A stretch of DNA of 64,000 bases from Lepagella muris (GCF_004793975.1 NZ_SRYB01000025.1:13255-77254), one strand, 5' to 3'. Counted from the stretch's first letter, positions 9,924 through 19,821 are shown. The notes: generated by a model from the letters alone, not told the origin. Made by a program: numbers and translations.

Positions 9924-12900
9924 ATGGTAAAAGCATGGAGAGAGAAGGTGATGATACCTACTTACCTTCCCGGAGAACCGGAAAAGAATCCAATATTTCT
10001 TGAAAAACGTGTATATCAGGGTTCAAGCGGAGTTGTCTATCCATATCCGGTAATAGAGTCAATCTCCAATGAGAAAACTGACGTTGAATATGATGCGATA
10101 TGGATTGAGAATGAGTATATAAAGGTGATGATATTGCCTCAGCTCGGAGGTCGTGTGCAGATGGCATACGATAAGATTAAGGAGCGTCATTTCATATATT
10201 ACAACCACGTCATCAAGCCAGCCCTCGTAGGGCTGGCTGGGCCATGGATTTCCGGCGGCATAGAGTTCAACTGGCCTCAGCATCATCGTCCGTCGACGTA
10301 TATGCCCGTTGATTCCAAGATAGAGGAGAATGCCGACGGCTCAGTGACGGTTTGGGTCAACGAGCGAGAGCGCATGTTCTCGCAGAAGGGTATGGCTGGT
10401 TTCACCCTTCGTCCCGGCAAGGCATATCTTGAAATAAAGGGTGTGCTCTATAATCCTACTCCGATGCCCCAGACCTTCCTTTGGTGGGCAAACCCGGCAG
10501 TGGCTGTCAATGACGACTATCAGAGCGTTTTCCCGGCAGATGTCAATGCCGTGTTCGACCATGGTAAACGTGCTGTAAGCTCGTTCCCGATTGCCACAGG
10601 CACTTACTACAAGATGGATTATTCCGCTGGCGTGGACATCTCCAACTATAAGAATATCAAGGTGCCGACCTCTTATATGGCGGTCAATTCAAAATATAAC
10701 TTTGAGGGTGGGTATGAGAATGACACACGTGCCGGAATGTTGCACGTCGCAAACCATCATGTATCACCCGGAAAGAAACAGTGGACTTGGGGTAACGGTG
10801 ACTTCGGTCAGGCTTGGGACCGCAACCTTACCGATGAGGATGGTCCGTATATCGAGCTTATGGCAGGTGTCTACACAGAGAATCAGCCTGACTTCACTTG
10901 GCTCATGCCTTTTGAGGAGAAATCATTCACCCAGTATTTCCTACCGTATCGCGAACTCGGCATAGTGAAGAACGCATCCAAGGATCTTCTCATGAATATA
11001 GACCGTGCCGGAGAGGGTAAGGTGCGTCTGAAGGTGTTCGCCACTTCAGAGCAGGATGTGGTCATCACTCTTTACAATGGCGAGGAGAGTCTGTATTCAG
11101 AGACTTTAACCATGTCGCCTGTGATGGTCTACGACAAGGAGATTACGTCCGGAGATGCAGAATGGAGCAATCTGAGAGTTGTCATATCCGATGCCAAGGG
11201 TAAGGAACTTCTCGTGTGGGAGCCGGAACCGGATGAAATCCGTCCTATACCCGATGCGGCAGAGGCGGCACTCCGTCCGGAAGAGATAAAGACTGTGGAG
11301 CAATTGTATCTTACCGGTCTGCATCTCGAACAGTATCGTCATGCCACATTCAATCCGGTGGATTATTATGAGGAGGGTCTCCGTCGTGACCCCATCGACG
11401 TGAGATGCAACAATGCACTCGGATTGTGGTATATCCGCAAGGGACGTTTCGACAAGGGGGAGAAGTATCTGCGCACGGCTGTCAAGGTGCTTATGAAGCG
11501 AAATCCCAACCCGTATGATGGTGAACCTCTGTTTAATCTCGGTCTTGCATTGAAACTTCAAGGTAAGACGGATGAGGCTTACGACCGTTTCTATAAGTCT
11601 ACATGGAATGGCGGTTGGCAGGATGCCGGCTATATGGCGTGTGCACAGATCTCAAACGGTCAGGGGCGTCTTGAGGATGCTCTTTATGAGGTTGACCGTT
11701 CGCTTATCCGCAACTGGCATAACCACAAGGCACGTGCCCTGAAGACTCATATCCTTATGCTCATGGGGAAGAAAGAGGAGGCTGAGAAGTTTGCGGCCGA
11801 ATCGCTTGCAATAGATCCGTTCAACTTCGGATGTCTCTATGAACTCGGTAAGTATGCGGAGATGCGAGAGATGATGCGCAAGGATGCTAATGATTATGAC
11901 CAGCTTGCACTCGACTATTGTGCGGCGGGAGCATATACCGATGCAGCCAAGATATGGGGTATGGCGATAGAGGAGACCGCCGTGACTCCGATGACCCGCT
12001 ATTATATGGCGTGGAGCCTTCATGAGTCAGGCAATATAGTTGAGGCAGAGGCTATGTATAAGGAGGCTGTGACAATCTCACCTGAGTATTGCTTCCCCAC
12101 CCGTATAGAGGCTATCCTTGCGCTCAACGTGGCTATGAAGTATAATCCGTCGGATGCACGTGCTCCATATTATCTTGGTAATCTATACTACGACAAACGT
12201 CAGTATGATCTTGCCATAGCATTGTGGACAAAATCGTCTGAACTTGACCCGACATTCCCCACCGTATGGAGAAACCTTGCTTTGGCGGCATATAATAAAT
12301 TGAACGATAAGGATAAGGCTCTTGAAATGATGGTGCGTGCGTTTGAACTTGACCGGACTGATGCCCGTGTGCTGATGGAGCTTGACCAGCTTTATAAGCG
12401 TCTCGGTCGCAGCCATGCCGACCGTCTTGCATTCTTGGAGAAATATCCGTCGCTTGTCAGCCGCAGGGATGACCTCCTTTTGGAGCAGATTACACTTCTT
12501 AATTTCACCGGAGATTTTGATAAGGCTAAGACTCTTCTTGATGCCCACACGTTCCATCCGTGGGAGGGTGGTGAAGGCAAGGTTCCTGCACAGTATCAGT
12601 TCAGCCGTGTGGAGATGGCGAAGAGACTTATCGCTAATCCTACGAAGGAGAATCTTGCGGAGGCAATCCGTCTGCTTGAGGAATGTCTGGTCTATCCCCA
12701 CAATCTTGGAGAGGGTAAGCTGCACGGAGCATTAGAGAATGATTTCATGTATCTGTTGGGTAAGGCTCACGAGCTTAACGGCGACAAGGATAAGGCTATG
12801 GAGTGCTGGAAAGCCGGCATGATAGCACCGGAGGAACCGACAGCAGCTCTCTACTACAATGACGCAGCTCCCGATAAACTCTTCTATGCCGGATTGTGCT

Positions 12901-13208
12901 GCATGGCTACCGGAAATTATGATAAGGCTAAAGGACGTTTCAATCGCTTGGTGGTATATGGAGAGAACCATATCTTTGAGGATCAGAAACCTGATTACTT
13001 CGCGGTGTCATTACCGGATCTTCTTGTGTGGGACGGCGATCTCAATGAGACAAACAGAGTGCATTGCCTCTATATGATGGCACTCGGTCATTTCGGTCTT
13101 GGCAATTATGACAAGGCAGAGAAATTCCTGACCGAAGCGGAGAGAATCAACCCCAATCATGTAGGCATACTCTCATCCCGTTCATTCTTTAATCTATCGG
13201 AAAAATGA
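9924..13208 (+). CDS. DUF5107 domain protein with C-terminal tetratricopeptide repeats
   Basis: 1094 aa, no signal peptide. Residues about 20-330 form a mutarotase-like beta-sandwich of the DUF5107 type (GGRVQMAYDK, GGIEFNWPQHHRPS). From about residue 450 to the end there are many TPR-like helical pairs with alanine/glycine-rich packing positions and repeated (Y/F)DKA segments. Proteins of this architecture occur in bacterial sugar loci; a biochemical role is not established to my knowledge. The stop codon overlaps the start of the downstream GH2 gene by 4 bases (ATGA), showing translational coupling. A cytosolic sugar-recognition or scaffolding role beside the MFS porter is an inference. Confidence 0.85.
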   Translation: MVKAWREKVMIPTYLPGEPEKNPIFLEKRVYQGSSGVVYPYPVIESISNEKTDVEYDAIWIENEYIKVMILPQLGGRVQMAYDKIKERHFIYYNHVIKPALVGLAGPWISGGIEFNWPQHHRPSTYMPVDSKIEENADGSVTVWVNERERMFSQKGMAGFTLRPGKAYLEIKGVLYNPTPMPQTFLWWANPAVAVNDDYQSVFPADVNAVFDHGKRAVSSFPIATGTYYKMDYSAGVDISNYKNIKVPTSYMAVNSKYNFEGGYENDTRAGMLHVANHHVSPGKKQWTWGNGDFGQAWDRNLTDEDGPYIELMAGVYTENQPDFTWLMPFEEKSFTQYFLPYRELGIVKNASKDLLMNIDRAGEGKVRLKVFATSEQDVVITLYNGEESLYSETLTMSPVMVYDKEITSGDAEWSNLRVVISDAKGKELLVWEPEPDEIRPIPDAAEAALRPEEIKTVEQLYLTGLHLEQYRHATFNPVDYYEEGLRRDPIDVRCNNALGLWYIRKGRFDKGEKYLRTAVKVLMKRNPNPYDGEPLFNLGLALKLQGKTDEAYDRFYKSTWNGGWQDAGYMACAQISNGQGRLEDALYEVDRSLIRNWHNHKARALKTHILMLMGKKEEAEKFAAESLAIDPFNFGCLYELGKYAEMREMMRKDANDYDQLALDYCAAGAYTDAAKIWGMAIEETAVTPMTRYYMAWSLHESGNIVEAEAMYKEAVTISPEYCFPTRIEAILALNVAMKYNPSDARAPYYLGNLYYDKRQYDLAIALWTKSSELDPTFPTVWRNLALAAYNKLNDKDKALEMMVRAFELDRTDARVLMELDQLYKRLGRSHADRLAFLEKYPSLVSRRDDLLLEQITLLNFTGDFDKAKTLLDAHTFHPWEGGEGKVPAQYQFSRVEMAKRLIANPTKENLAEAIRLLEECLVYPHNLGEGKLHGALENDFMYLLGKAHELNGDKDKAMECWKAGMIAPEEPTAALYYNDAAPDKLFYAGLCCMATGNYDKAKGRFNRLVVYGENHIFEDQKPDYFAVSLPDLLVWDGDLNETNRVHCLYMMALGHFGLGNYDKAEKFLTEAERINPNHVGILSSRSFFNLSEK

Positions 13209-16009
13209 GAAGGAATATAATAATTGGTATTCTATCTGTATTAATTTCAGGACTATGGTTTATGGCATGTGGTGCCATTGACCATAATCCATTACAGATA
13301 GATTTGTCGGGAGAATGGCGATTCAGAATTGATTCTCTTGACAGAGGTATATCGGAAAACTGGTCGGCATCATTGTTGGATGATGTTGTCACCTTGCCGG
13401 GCACAATGGATACGAATGGTAAGGGCGACTCTTGCCGATTGGATGCGAGGCTTGAAAAAACACAATTGCTGCATCTCACAAGAAAATATTCTTATGTAGG
13501 GCCGGCATGGTATCAGCGGGATGTGGAGATAACTGAAGAGATGGCAAATAGACCGCTTTCGTTGGAATTGGGACGAGTGTTATGGCAGAGCCGTCTGTGG
13601 ATTGACGGGGAGGAGGTTGACACTGCTCAGGAGAGTCTGACAACTCCGCATCGTTTTTCTATACCGGCATTGACGAAAGGGAAGCATACGCTCACCCTGC
13701 GTATTGACAATTCAAAACGTTACGACATATCTGTGAATGATTTGGCACACGCCTATACCAACAACACGCAGGTGATGTGGAACGGTGTCTTGGGCAATAT
13801 GACCTTGACAGCACTCCCGGATATAAGCATAGACCAAATGGCAGTCTATGCCACAGACCCGGAAAAACCGTTGTTGTCAAAGTTGGAACTGTATAATCAC
13901 ACTTCTGATACTGTCACTACAGAGATTAATCTGAATGTTGGCAAAGTGAAGACTCGTGAGAAAGTCATGTTACTTCCTGGATTGAATAATGTTGAGATTA
14001 GTATGGATTGTAGCGGAGCTGGTTTTAAGGCATGGTATGAGTTCTCTCCGGCAGTCTATAATATGGTTGCAAGTGTCATTTCATCCGGAGCACAGAAGAG
14101 TGTGGATTTTGGTTTCCGGGAAGTTAGTTCCGAGGGTACAGATATTTTGGTAAATAATAAGCCTGTGTTTCTGCGAGGCACGCTTGAATGTTGCATTTTC
14201 CCACTTACCGGCACGCCTCCTACAGATGAGGCGGGTTGGGAGAAAGTGTTTTCCACAGCGAAAGAATACGGATTGAATCATCTCCGTTTCCATTCGTGGT
14301 GTCCGCCTGAAGCGGCATTCAAGGTGGCAGACAAGAAGGGTTTCTATCTTCAGGTGGAGCTGCCTCAATGGTCGCTGACTGTTGGTCAGGATTCCCTTAC
14401 GACAAACTATATCTATAAGGAATATGACCGTATCATAAGAGAGTATGGCAGTCATCCGTCGTTTGTGATGATGACTTGTGGGAATGAGTTACAGCCGGAT
14501 TTCGACACTTTGAACGGCATTGTGGAATATATGCGAAAGACCGATCCCCGTCACTTGTATGCTGCATCGTCATTTACGTTTGAGAAAGGGCATGGGGCTT
14601 ATCCCGAACCTCATGACCAGTTCTTTATCACTCAATGGACAAACGATGGCTGGGTGCGTGGTCAGGGTGTGTTTGACAGCGAATCACCGAGATTTGATAA
14701 GAATTTTGATGAAGGGGTGAAGAACATAACAGTGCCGTTGGTCACTCATGAGATAGGTCAATATTCCGTCTATCCCAATCTTTCTGAAATAGATAAATAT
14801 ACCGGCACCCTTATGCCCTTGAATTTCATGGCAGTCAAGAAAGATATGGAGTCAAAAGGATTGATTGGAGAGGCATCTGATTGGACTCATGCGTCAGGAA
14901 AACTTGCTGCAATACTTTATAAAGAGGAGATTGAACGTGCCATGAAGACAAAGGCTATAAGCGGATTCCAATTGCTTGACTTGCACGATTTCCCCGGACA
15001 GGGAACGGCATTAGTGGGTCTGCTTGATGCGTTCTGGGATTCGAAAGGGGTGATAGAGCCTGAGGAATTTCGTCAGTTCTGCTCTCCTGTGGTGCCATTG
15101 GCATATTTCGGCACCCCGATATACAGAAGCGGCGACGTGTTTAATGCCGATATAAGTATCGCCAATTATTCCGGAGAGAATATAGATGAAGCCAAGGTGA
15201 AATGGCAATTGTCGGATACGGAGGGTAAGATATTCGCCTCCGGGTATCTGCCTGATAAGAATCTTATTAATGGAGAGAATACCAACGTAGGTAAGGTTTC
15301 AACAGAAGTCAAGACAGGTCGTGCCGATAAATTAATATTTGATGTGAGTGTGGATGGCACGTTAGCTCACAATACTTGGTCGATATGGGTATATCCGGAG
15401 ATAAAGGCATCAGATATTGAAAATCTGATGAGCCAAATAGTTGTTACCGATAACCTTGCTAAGGCTTTAGAGAGTCTTGAAAAGGGGGAGAAGGTGCTAT
15501 TCTCACCTGATTATGCCACCATACGAGGACTGGAGGGTAAATTTGTGCCGGTGTTCTGGAGTCCGGTTCATTTCCCGAATCAGGCTGGTACAATGGGACT
15601 TCTCTGTGACCCGAATCATCAGGCTTTGAAGTCATTCCCGACAGAGATGCACAGCAATTGGCAATGGTGGGATTTGTTGAAACATTCCACTACCGTTGAC
15701 ATAGATTCCATTCCCGGAGCCATGCCAATAATCAAACAGGTGGATAATTTTGTCAATAATCGACGGTTGGCTTCCATATTTGAGGCTAATTGCGGTAAAG
15801 GGAAACTGATATTCAGCAGTATTGATTTGCTTGGGCATAATTCAGATGCAACTGCTCCGGAACGCCGTCAGTTACTTTACAGTCTGTTGCAATATATGAC
15901 ATCCCCTTCCTTCAATCCGTCGGGATCGGTAGATGTGTCAAGTTTGTCTGGAATCTTGAAGAGTAACGGCAAATATGTTTCGACATCCGCCACATCAATC
16001 TATGATTGA
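13205..16009 (+). CDS. GH2 family glycoside hydrolase, probable lipoprotein
   Basis: 934 aa. The N-terminus is a signal sequence ending LWFMACG, which could serve as a lipobox with Cys22. The GH2 order is visible: sugar-binding jelly roll (about 40-190), immunoglobulin-like domain, then a TIM barrel with FLRGTLE and HLRFHSWCPPEAAF. MTCGNELQ (near residue 425) carries the acid/base Glu and THEIGQYSVYP (near 515) the probable nucleophile Glu. The family hydrolyses beta-galactosides, beta-glucuronides or beta-mannosides; the non-standard barrel motifs do not let me choose. It is translationally coupled to the DUF5107 gene and ends just before a strong hairpin shared with the convergent AraC gene. 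Confidence 0.87.
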   Translation: MRRNIIIGILSVLISGLWFMACGAIDHNPLQIDLSGEWRFRIDSLDRGISENWSASLLDDVVTLPGTMDTNGKGDSCRLDARLEKTQLLHLTRKYSYVGPAWYQRDVEITEEMANRPLSLELGRVLWQSRLWIDGEEVDTAQESLTTPHRFSIPALTKGKHTLTLRIDNSKRYDISVNDLAHAYTNNTQVMWNGVLGNMTLTALPDISIDQMAVYATDPEKPLLSKLELYNHTSDTVTTEINLNVGKVKTREKVMLLPGLNNVEISMDCSGAGFKAWYEFSPAVYNMVASVISSGAQKSVDFGFREVSSEGTDILVNNKPVFLRGTLECCIFPLTGTPPTDEAGWEKVFSTAKEYGLNHLRFHSWCPPEAAFKVADKKGFYLQVELPQWSLTVGQDSLTTNYIYKEYDRIIREYGSHPSFVMMTCGNELQPDFDTLNGIVEYMRKTDPRHLYAASSFTFEKGHGAYPEPHDQFFITQWTNDGWVRGQGVFDSESPRFDKNFDEGVKNITVPLVTHEIGQYSVYPNLSEIDKYTGTLMPLNFMAVKKDMESKGLIGEASDWTHASGKLAAILYKEEIERAMKTKAISGFQLLDLHDFPGQGTALVGLLDAFWDSKGVIEPEEFRQFCSPVVPLAYFGTPIYRSGDVFNADISIANYSGENIDEAKVKWQLSDTEGKIFASGYLPDKNLINGENTNVGKVSTEVKTGRADKLIFDVSVDGTLAHNTWSIWVYPEIKASDIENLMSQIVVTDNLAKALESLEKGEKVLFSPDYATIRGLEGKFVPVFWSPVHFPNQAGTMGLLCDPNHQALKSFPTEMHSNWQWWDLLKHSTTVDIDSIPGAMPIIKQVDNFVNNRRLASIFEANCGKGKLIFSSIDLLGHNSDATAPERRQLLYSLLQYMTSPSFNPSGSVDVSSLSGILKSNGKYVSTSATSIYD

Positions 16010-16067
16010 TAATGAAACTTATACAACATAAATAGGTAAAGGTATTTGATGGTTTAAGTGTGAAGAA

Positions 16068-16097
16068 CGCGTGGCAAGGGTTAACCCTTGTCACGCG
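16068..16097. terminator. Convergent hairpin terminator between GH2 and araC-type gene
   Basis: A 30-base near-perfect palindrome, arms CGCGTGGCAAGGGTT and AACCCTTGTCACGCG with one mismatched pair. It lies between the two convergent 3' ends and overlaps the stop codon of the AraC-type gene. No long T run follows on either strand, so it may act as a stem barrier rather than a classic intrinsic terminator. Confidence 0.6.
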
Positions 16098-16968
16098 ATT
16101 TATATTCAGAAGGGGAGATCTTCATTACTTTTGTGAAAGTCTTTGAGAAATGGTACTGGTCGTAATAGCCGAGCATTTGGGCGATTTCCTTTATCTTTAG
16201 ATCGGAGAAGTCAAGATATCGGCACGCCGCCTGTATCTTCAGGTTGTGGAAATAGTTGATCGGTGTGAATCCTGTACGCTTTGAGAATATAAGACCGAAA
16301 TGAGATGGTGAGTAATTCACATGGGAGGCAATCTCTTCAAGTGACAGGATTTTATTTATTGAACTCTTCATGAATGAAATTGCCTTCTCAATCACGTCAG
16401 TGCTGTCGTCATGAGTTATCAGCCGGAACTGTGGGATATACGCCAACGAACCGATGAAATGCCATAACACCATGGAAGAATACCGAAGGTTTTCGATGTT
16501 ATAATCTCGCCAAAGGTTGATGAATATCTCTTCAAACATCTGGTTTCTTGCATCAAATCTTGAATCAGAAGTTTCAGGAATGGTATGTGTCTGATTATAC
16601 ATATCGTTGAGGAGATCAGCCATCTCCCCGGTGAAGTGCATCCAGAAGATACTCCAGGGATTAGTGTCGGATGCGGCATATATATGAGGCGTTCCGGCAG
16701 ATATTACAAAGAATTGATTTCTGCCTACCGTGCAACGTTTGCCGTTGACCATATACCAACCTTCGCCATCCTTGCAATATATCAGTATATTCTGATTGGA
16801 TCCATCCTTACGAGAACGGTAATGCCCTGCTGCATGAGGATAGAATCCGATATCCGTGATATATAGCAATCGGGTCAGCTTGTCGGAAGCCAAAATCTTA
16901 AGAATGTCATTTGGAATGACAATCACCTTCTGATTATCAAACCCATCACTTTTCCGTTCCATCTGCAT
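16081..16968 (-). CDS. AraC/XylS-family transcriptional regulator
   Basis: 295 aa. Residues about 30-150 form the cupin-type sugar-sensing domain (IYCKDGEGWYMVNG, FFVISAGTPHIY). The C-terminal 100 residues hold the two helix-turn-helix motifs: SLEEIASHVNYSPSHFGLIF and IKEIAQMLGYYDQYHFSKTF, with the family signature ending KISPSEYKS. It probably binds a sugar and activates nearby genes. A 123-base sequence with a promoter directly upstream of its divergent neighbour also occurs upstream of the GH2 gene at 23568, which makes that gene a candidate target. Its own -7 element is at 16990-16997. Confidence 0.93.
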   Translation of the reverse strand: MQMERKSDGFDNQKVIVIPNDILKILASDKLTRLLYITDIGFYPHAAGHYRSRKDGSNQNILIYCKDGEGWYMVNGKRCTVGRNQFFVISAGTPHIYAASDTNPWSIFWMHFTGEMADLLNDMYNQTHTIPETSDSRFDARNQMFEEIFINLWRDYNIENLRYSSMVLWHFIGSLAYIPQFRLITHDDSTDVIEKAISFMKSSINKILSLEEIASHVNYSPSHFGLIFSKRTGFTPINYFHNLKIQAACRYLDFSDLKIKEIAQMLGYYDQYHFSKTFTKVMKISPSEYKSRDKG

Positions 16969-16989
16969 GAGTATTTACAAGAAGTTTTG

Positions 16990-16997
16990 CAAAGATA
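16990..16997 (-). promoter_or_regulatory. -7 promoter element of the AraC-type gene
   Basis: Minus-strand TATCTTTG, a perfect TAnnTTTG match, 22 bases upstream of the start codon. Confidence 0.6.
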
Positions 16998-17091
16998 AAT
17001 AAAATTCAGGAATATTTACAAAGAAAAACTCAACAACTACGGTCACTATGACGGTTTAGAGTGAGTTTTGCAAGTTGAGGAAAATTTCGAT

Positions 17092-17214
17092 TATACACTG
17101 AAAGAATTGCTAAAATATCCAAAACTTTACGGATATGGTCTAAACTTTTGGATTTATTCTTGTTTCTTTCGGTTATAGAATGTAACTTTGTGCAGAATTA
17201 TTTTTAATATGATT
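17092..17214 (+). repeat. 123-bp shared promoter region, copy A
   Basis: Aligns without gaps to 23444-23566, with 106 of 123 bases identical by my count. It contains TTG (17160-17162), a 20-base spacer and TAACTTTG (17183-17190), all conserved in both copies, plus a conserved upstream stretch with CTTTACGG and TCTAAACTTTT. The copy ends just in front of the start codon of two unrelated genes, an ATPase here and a GH2 enzyme at copy B. Copy A lies next to the AraC-type regulator. Confidence 0.85.
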
Positions 17215-18432
17215 ATGAAAATTATTGACCGTCCGATTTACATCAACAGAATCATCAGGCAGCTTAACCGTGGCATGATGCTTGTTCTGGTTGGACAAAG
17301 ACGAGTAGGGAAAAGTTTTATACTTAGAAGCCTTTCAAATTGGTTGAGCCAAAACAAGCCCAAATCCAATGTGCTGTTTATAGATAAGGATTTTAACAGT
17401 TTTAATTTCATCAAAACATCTGATGATCTTTATGCCCATGCTGTCGAAAATTTGCCTCTCGGAGAAGAGAATTACCTTCTTATTGATGAGGTTCAGGATA
17501 TTGATGGCTATGAAACTGCGCTGAGAAGCCTTTATGCAGAAGACCGTTGTCAGATAATTGCAACCGGAAGCAATGCCTATATGTTTTCTTCGGAGATTGC
17601 TACCAAATTTTCCGGAAGATATATCGAGATAAACATTCGAAGTCTCGGATACGAAGAATTCTTGAGGTTCCACAACCTTTCTGACGGTCATGAAGCGTTG
17701 CTTAAATATATCAGTTTCGGAGGAATGCCAGGTCTGGCGAATTATCAGTTTGATGATGTGCCGGAGATAAAAGCATACTTGCAGGGGGTCTACAACACGA
17801 TAGTCCTTAAAGACATCGTAGCCCGTGAACAAATCCGCAATATTAAATTTTTGGAAAACCTGATTCTCTTTCTTGCAGATAATGTAGGACAGCTTGTCTC
17901 GGTCAACAGCATAGTGAAATATCTCAAATCGCAAGGTTCCAAGGTGACCAATGATGTAGCAACAAAGTATATTAAGTCCATATCCAATGCGCTCATTATT
18001 AATCAGCTCTCCAGATATGACATACATGGTAAGCGTATTTTCGAGCTGATTGAGAAATATTACTTCTGCGACCATGGTCTTCGCAACTGTATCATCAACG
18101 AGATGCCTAATGTTTTTGGCAGCATTGAAAAAATCATTGAGAACATTGTACGCAACCATCTTCTCATTCAAGAATTTGATATATATGTAGGAGTTATCCC
18201 CTCCGGAGAGATTGACTTTGTTGCAAAGAAAGGCGACAAGACAATTTATATTCAAGTTGCCTACAAACTCTCCACAGAGGAGACTATCAAACGTGAGTTC
18301 GGAAACCTTCGGGCAATCAAAGACGACTTCCCGAAGTATGTCGTTACAATGGAAGATATCGTTGGACCCGTTAAAGAGTATCCGGGAATCATCCACATAC
18401 ATTTACGTGATTTCCTCAAGACTGTCTACTGA
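17215..18432 (+). CDS. AAA ATPase of the AAA_14/DUF4143 type
   Basis: 405 aa. Walker A GQRRVGKSF lies near residue 30 and Walker B YLLIDEVQD near residue 90; TGSNAYMF is the sensor-like motif. The C-terminal half is the DUF4143 domain, ending in a PDDEXK-like region (SGEIDFVAKKGDKTIYIQVAY). An open frame reaches back to a TTG at 17188, but that TTG is part of the TAACTTTG promoter element, so translation must start at the ATG of 17209 or 17215; MKIIDRP at 17215 fits the family best. Function is unknown; such genes are common and mobile in Bacteroidota. Its promoter region is a copy of that of a GH2 gene, so it seems to have been placed downstream of an existing sugar-regulated promoter. Confidence 0.88.
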   Translation: MKIIDRPIYINRIIRQLNRGMMLVLVGQRRVGKSFILRSLSNWLSQNKPKSNVLFIDKDFNSFNFIKTSDDLYAHAVENLPLGEENYLLIDEVQDIDGYETALRSLYAEDRCQIIATGSNAYMFSSEIATKFSGRYIEINIRSLGYEEFLRFHNLSDGHEALLKYISFGGMPGLANYQFDDVPEIKAYLQGVYNTIVLKDIVAREQIRNIKFLENLILFLADNVGQLVSVNSIVKYLKSQGSKVTNDVATKYIKSISNALIINQLSRYDIHGKRIFELIEKYYFCDHGLRNCIINEMPNVFGSIEKIIENIVRNHLLIQEFDIYVGVIPSGEIDFVAKKGDKTIYIQVAYKLSTEETIKREFGNLRAIKDDFPKYVVTMEDIVGPVKEYPGIIHIHLRDFLKTVY

Positions 18433-18565
18433 ATTGCAGTGACGTATTAGTGTATGGGAGCTGTCGTCTAAAGATGCTTTCCCAAGCAATAATGGAAGGG
18501 CGATATATATTATCGATCAAAATAGGAATGGAAGCACCACTCGTTTCAGTCGTTTTGTGTAGAAT

Positions 18566-18748
18566 GTGGTAAGGTCTATTTTGCCCGGAAGAGAGCGACG
18601 CATACACGTAGACACTACATTGCCACGTTCTGAATTTGAAAAGCAATTGAAAATAGTGTCAATGGGTGATGCTTATGCCGGAGCCTCGGTCACGTCGAAA
18701 GATGGGATGGGTGGTAATGGTGAGTTCCGTCCGTTGGGAGGAGATTAA
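18566..18748 (+). CDS. Possible small protein or gene remnant upstream of galM
   Basis: The interval 18433-18753 holds no recognised gene. This open frame could encode up to 60 aa, with a charged middle (SEFEKQLKIVSMGDAY) and a glycine-rich end (KDGMGGNGEFRPLGGD), and stops 5 bases before the galM start codon. The tight spacing would fit translational coupling. I recognise no family and see no promoter motif, so it may equally be the worn C-terminal end of a lost gene. Confidence 0.25.
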   Translation: MVRSILPGRERRIHVDTTLPRSEFEKQLKIVSMGDAYAGASVTSKDGMGGNGEFRPLGGD

Positions 18749-18753
18749 ATCGA

Positions 18754-19821
18754 ATGAAAGAGAATGGTATCAGTATCGCGACGTTTGATTGCGTGATAGG
18801 GAAAATAACTTATCTGACGCTCCGGAACCAATCCGGGGCGTCGGTCACATTGTCGTCAGTCGGTGCGGGCATAGTGTCGGTAATTGTGCCGGATTGTAAT
18901 GGTAATCTGGCGGATGTGGTGCTCGGATATGGTAATCCGGCGGATTATATCGGAGATGGACCGTGTGCGGGAAAGATTCCCGGAAGGTATGCCAATCGTA
19001 TATCGAACGGCGAATTTATGATTGACGGGGAGACGTATCATCTGGCGCAGAATGATTATCCTAATGCTTTACATGGCGGTCCGTCTGGTTTTCATAACCG
19101 GATATGGGATGTGGAGATTATTGATGACCGTCGGGTGCGTTTCACCCTCTTGTCGGAGGATGGGGATGAGGGTTATCCGGGGAATCTGTCGGTTAGTGCC
19201 ACTTATGTATGGACCGATGGTAATATGCTTGAATTGCATCTGGAGGCAGTGACCGACAAGCCGACGGTGGGCAATCTCACCAATCATGCGTATTTCAATC
19301 TTGACGGGGAGGATGCCGGTTCGGTGCTGGGTCATGAGTTATGGCTCAATGCGTCGAGATACCTGCCTACCGATTCCGCGTTCATACCCACAGGTGAACT
19401 GGCGGATGTGGTGTCAACTCCGATGGATTTCACATCCCCGAAGAGACTGGGGATGGATATTGAGGCGGATTTCCCGGATCTTATATATGGGAGGGGTTAC
19501 AACACTTGTTGGATCGTTGATAATTGGCAACCGGGGAGGTTGCAGAAAGTGGCTGTGCTTGATTCGGAGCGTTCGGGTCGGCGACTCACAGTTTTTTCCA
19601 CGCAACCTGGAGTGCAGGTCTATACCGGCGGATGGCTTAAAGGGAGTCCGGAAAGCATATCCGGAGGGGAATATGACAAAGGGTCAGGAGTGGCGATAGA
19701 ATGTCAGGGTTTCCCTGATGCGCCCAACCGACCTTCGTTCCCCTCGCAATTGCTGCGACCCGGAGAAAGATACTGTCAACAGATATTCTTCAGTTTCTCG
19801 ACAAGGGAATTAAGGAAATAA
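18754..19821 (+). CDS. galM: Aldose 1-epimerase (mutarotase)
   Basis: 355 aa, no signal peptide. Catalytic landmarks of the galactose mutarotase fold are visible: KIPGRYANRIS, NALHGGPSGFHNRIW with the first histidine, NLTNHAYFNLDG with the second, and the general-base Glu in VAIECQGFPDAPNRP near the C-terminus. The enzyme interconverts alpha and beta anomers of hexoses such as galactose or glucose in the cytoplasm. This fits the surrounding beta-galactosidase-like GH2 genes and the MFS sugar porter. Length is typical. Confidence 0.94.
   Translation: MKENGISIATFDCVIGKITYLTLRNQSGASVTLSSVGAGIVSVIVPDCNGNLADVVLGYGNPADYIGDGPCAGKIPGRYANRISNGEFMIDGETYHLAQNDYPNALHGGPSGFHNRIWDVEIIDDRRVRFTLLSEDGDEGYPGNLSVSATYVWTDGNMLELHLEAVTDKPTVGNLTNHAYFNLDGEDAGSVLGHELWLNASRYLPTDSAFIPTGELADVVSTPMDFTSPKRLGMDIEADFPDLIYGRGYNTCWIVDNWQPGRLQKVAVLDSERSGRRLTVFSTQPGVQVYTGGWLKGSPESISGGEYDKGSGVAIECQGFPDAPNRPSFPSQLLRPGERYCQQIFFSFSTRELRK

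Noticed and set aside
17188..17214. TTG start for the DUF4143-type ATPase
   Set aside because: The TTG is part of the TAACTTTG promoter element that is conserved with the other copy, so it lies before the transcription start.
17335..18402. 355-codon open frame antisense to the ATPase gene
   Set aside because: The plus-strand frame has clear Walker motifs and domain structure; the antisense product has no recognisable feature.
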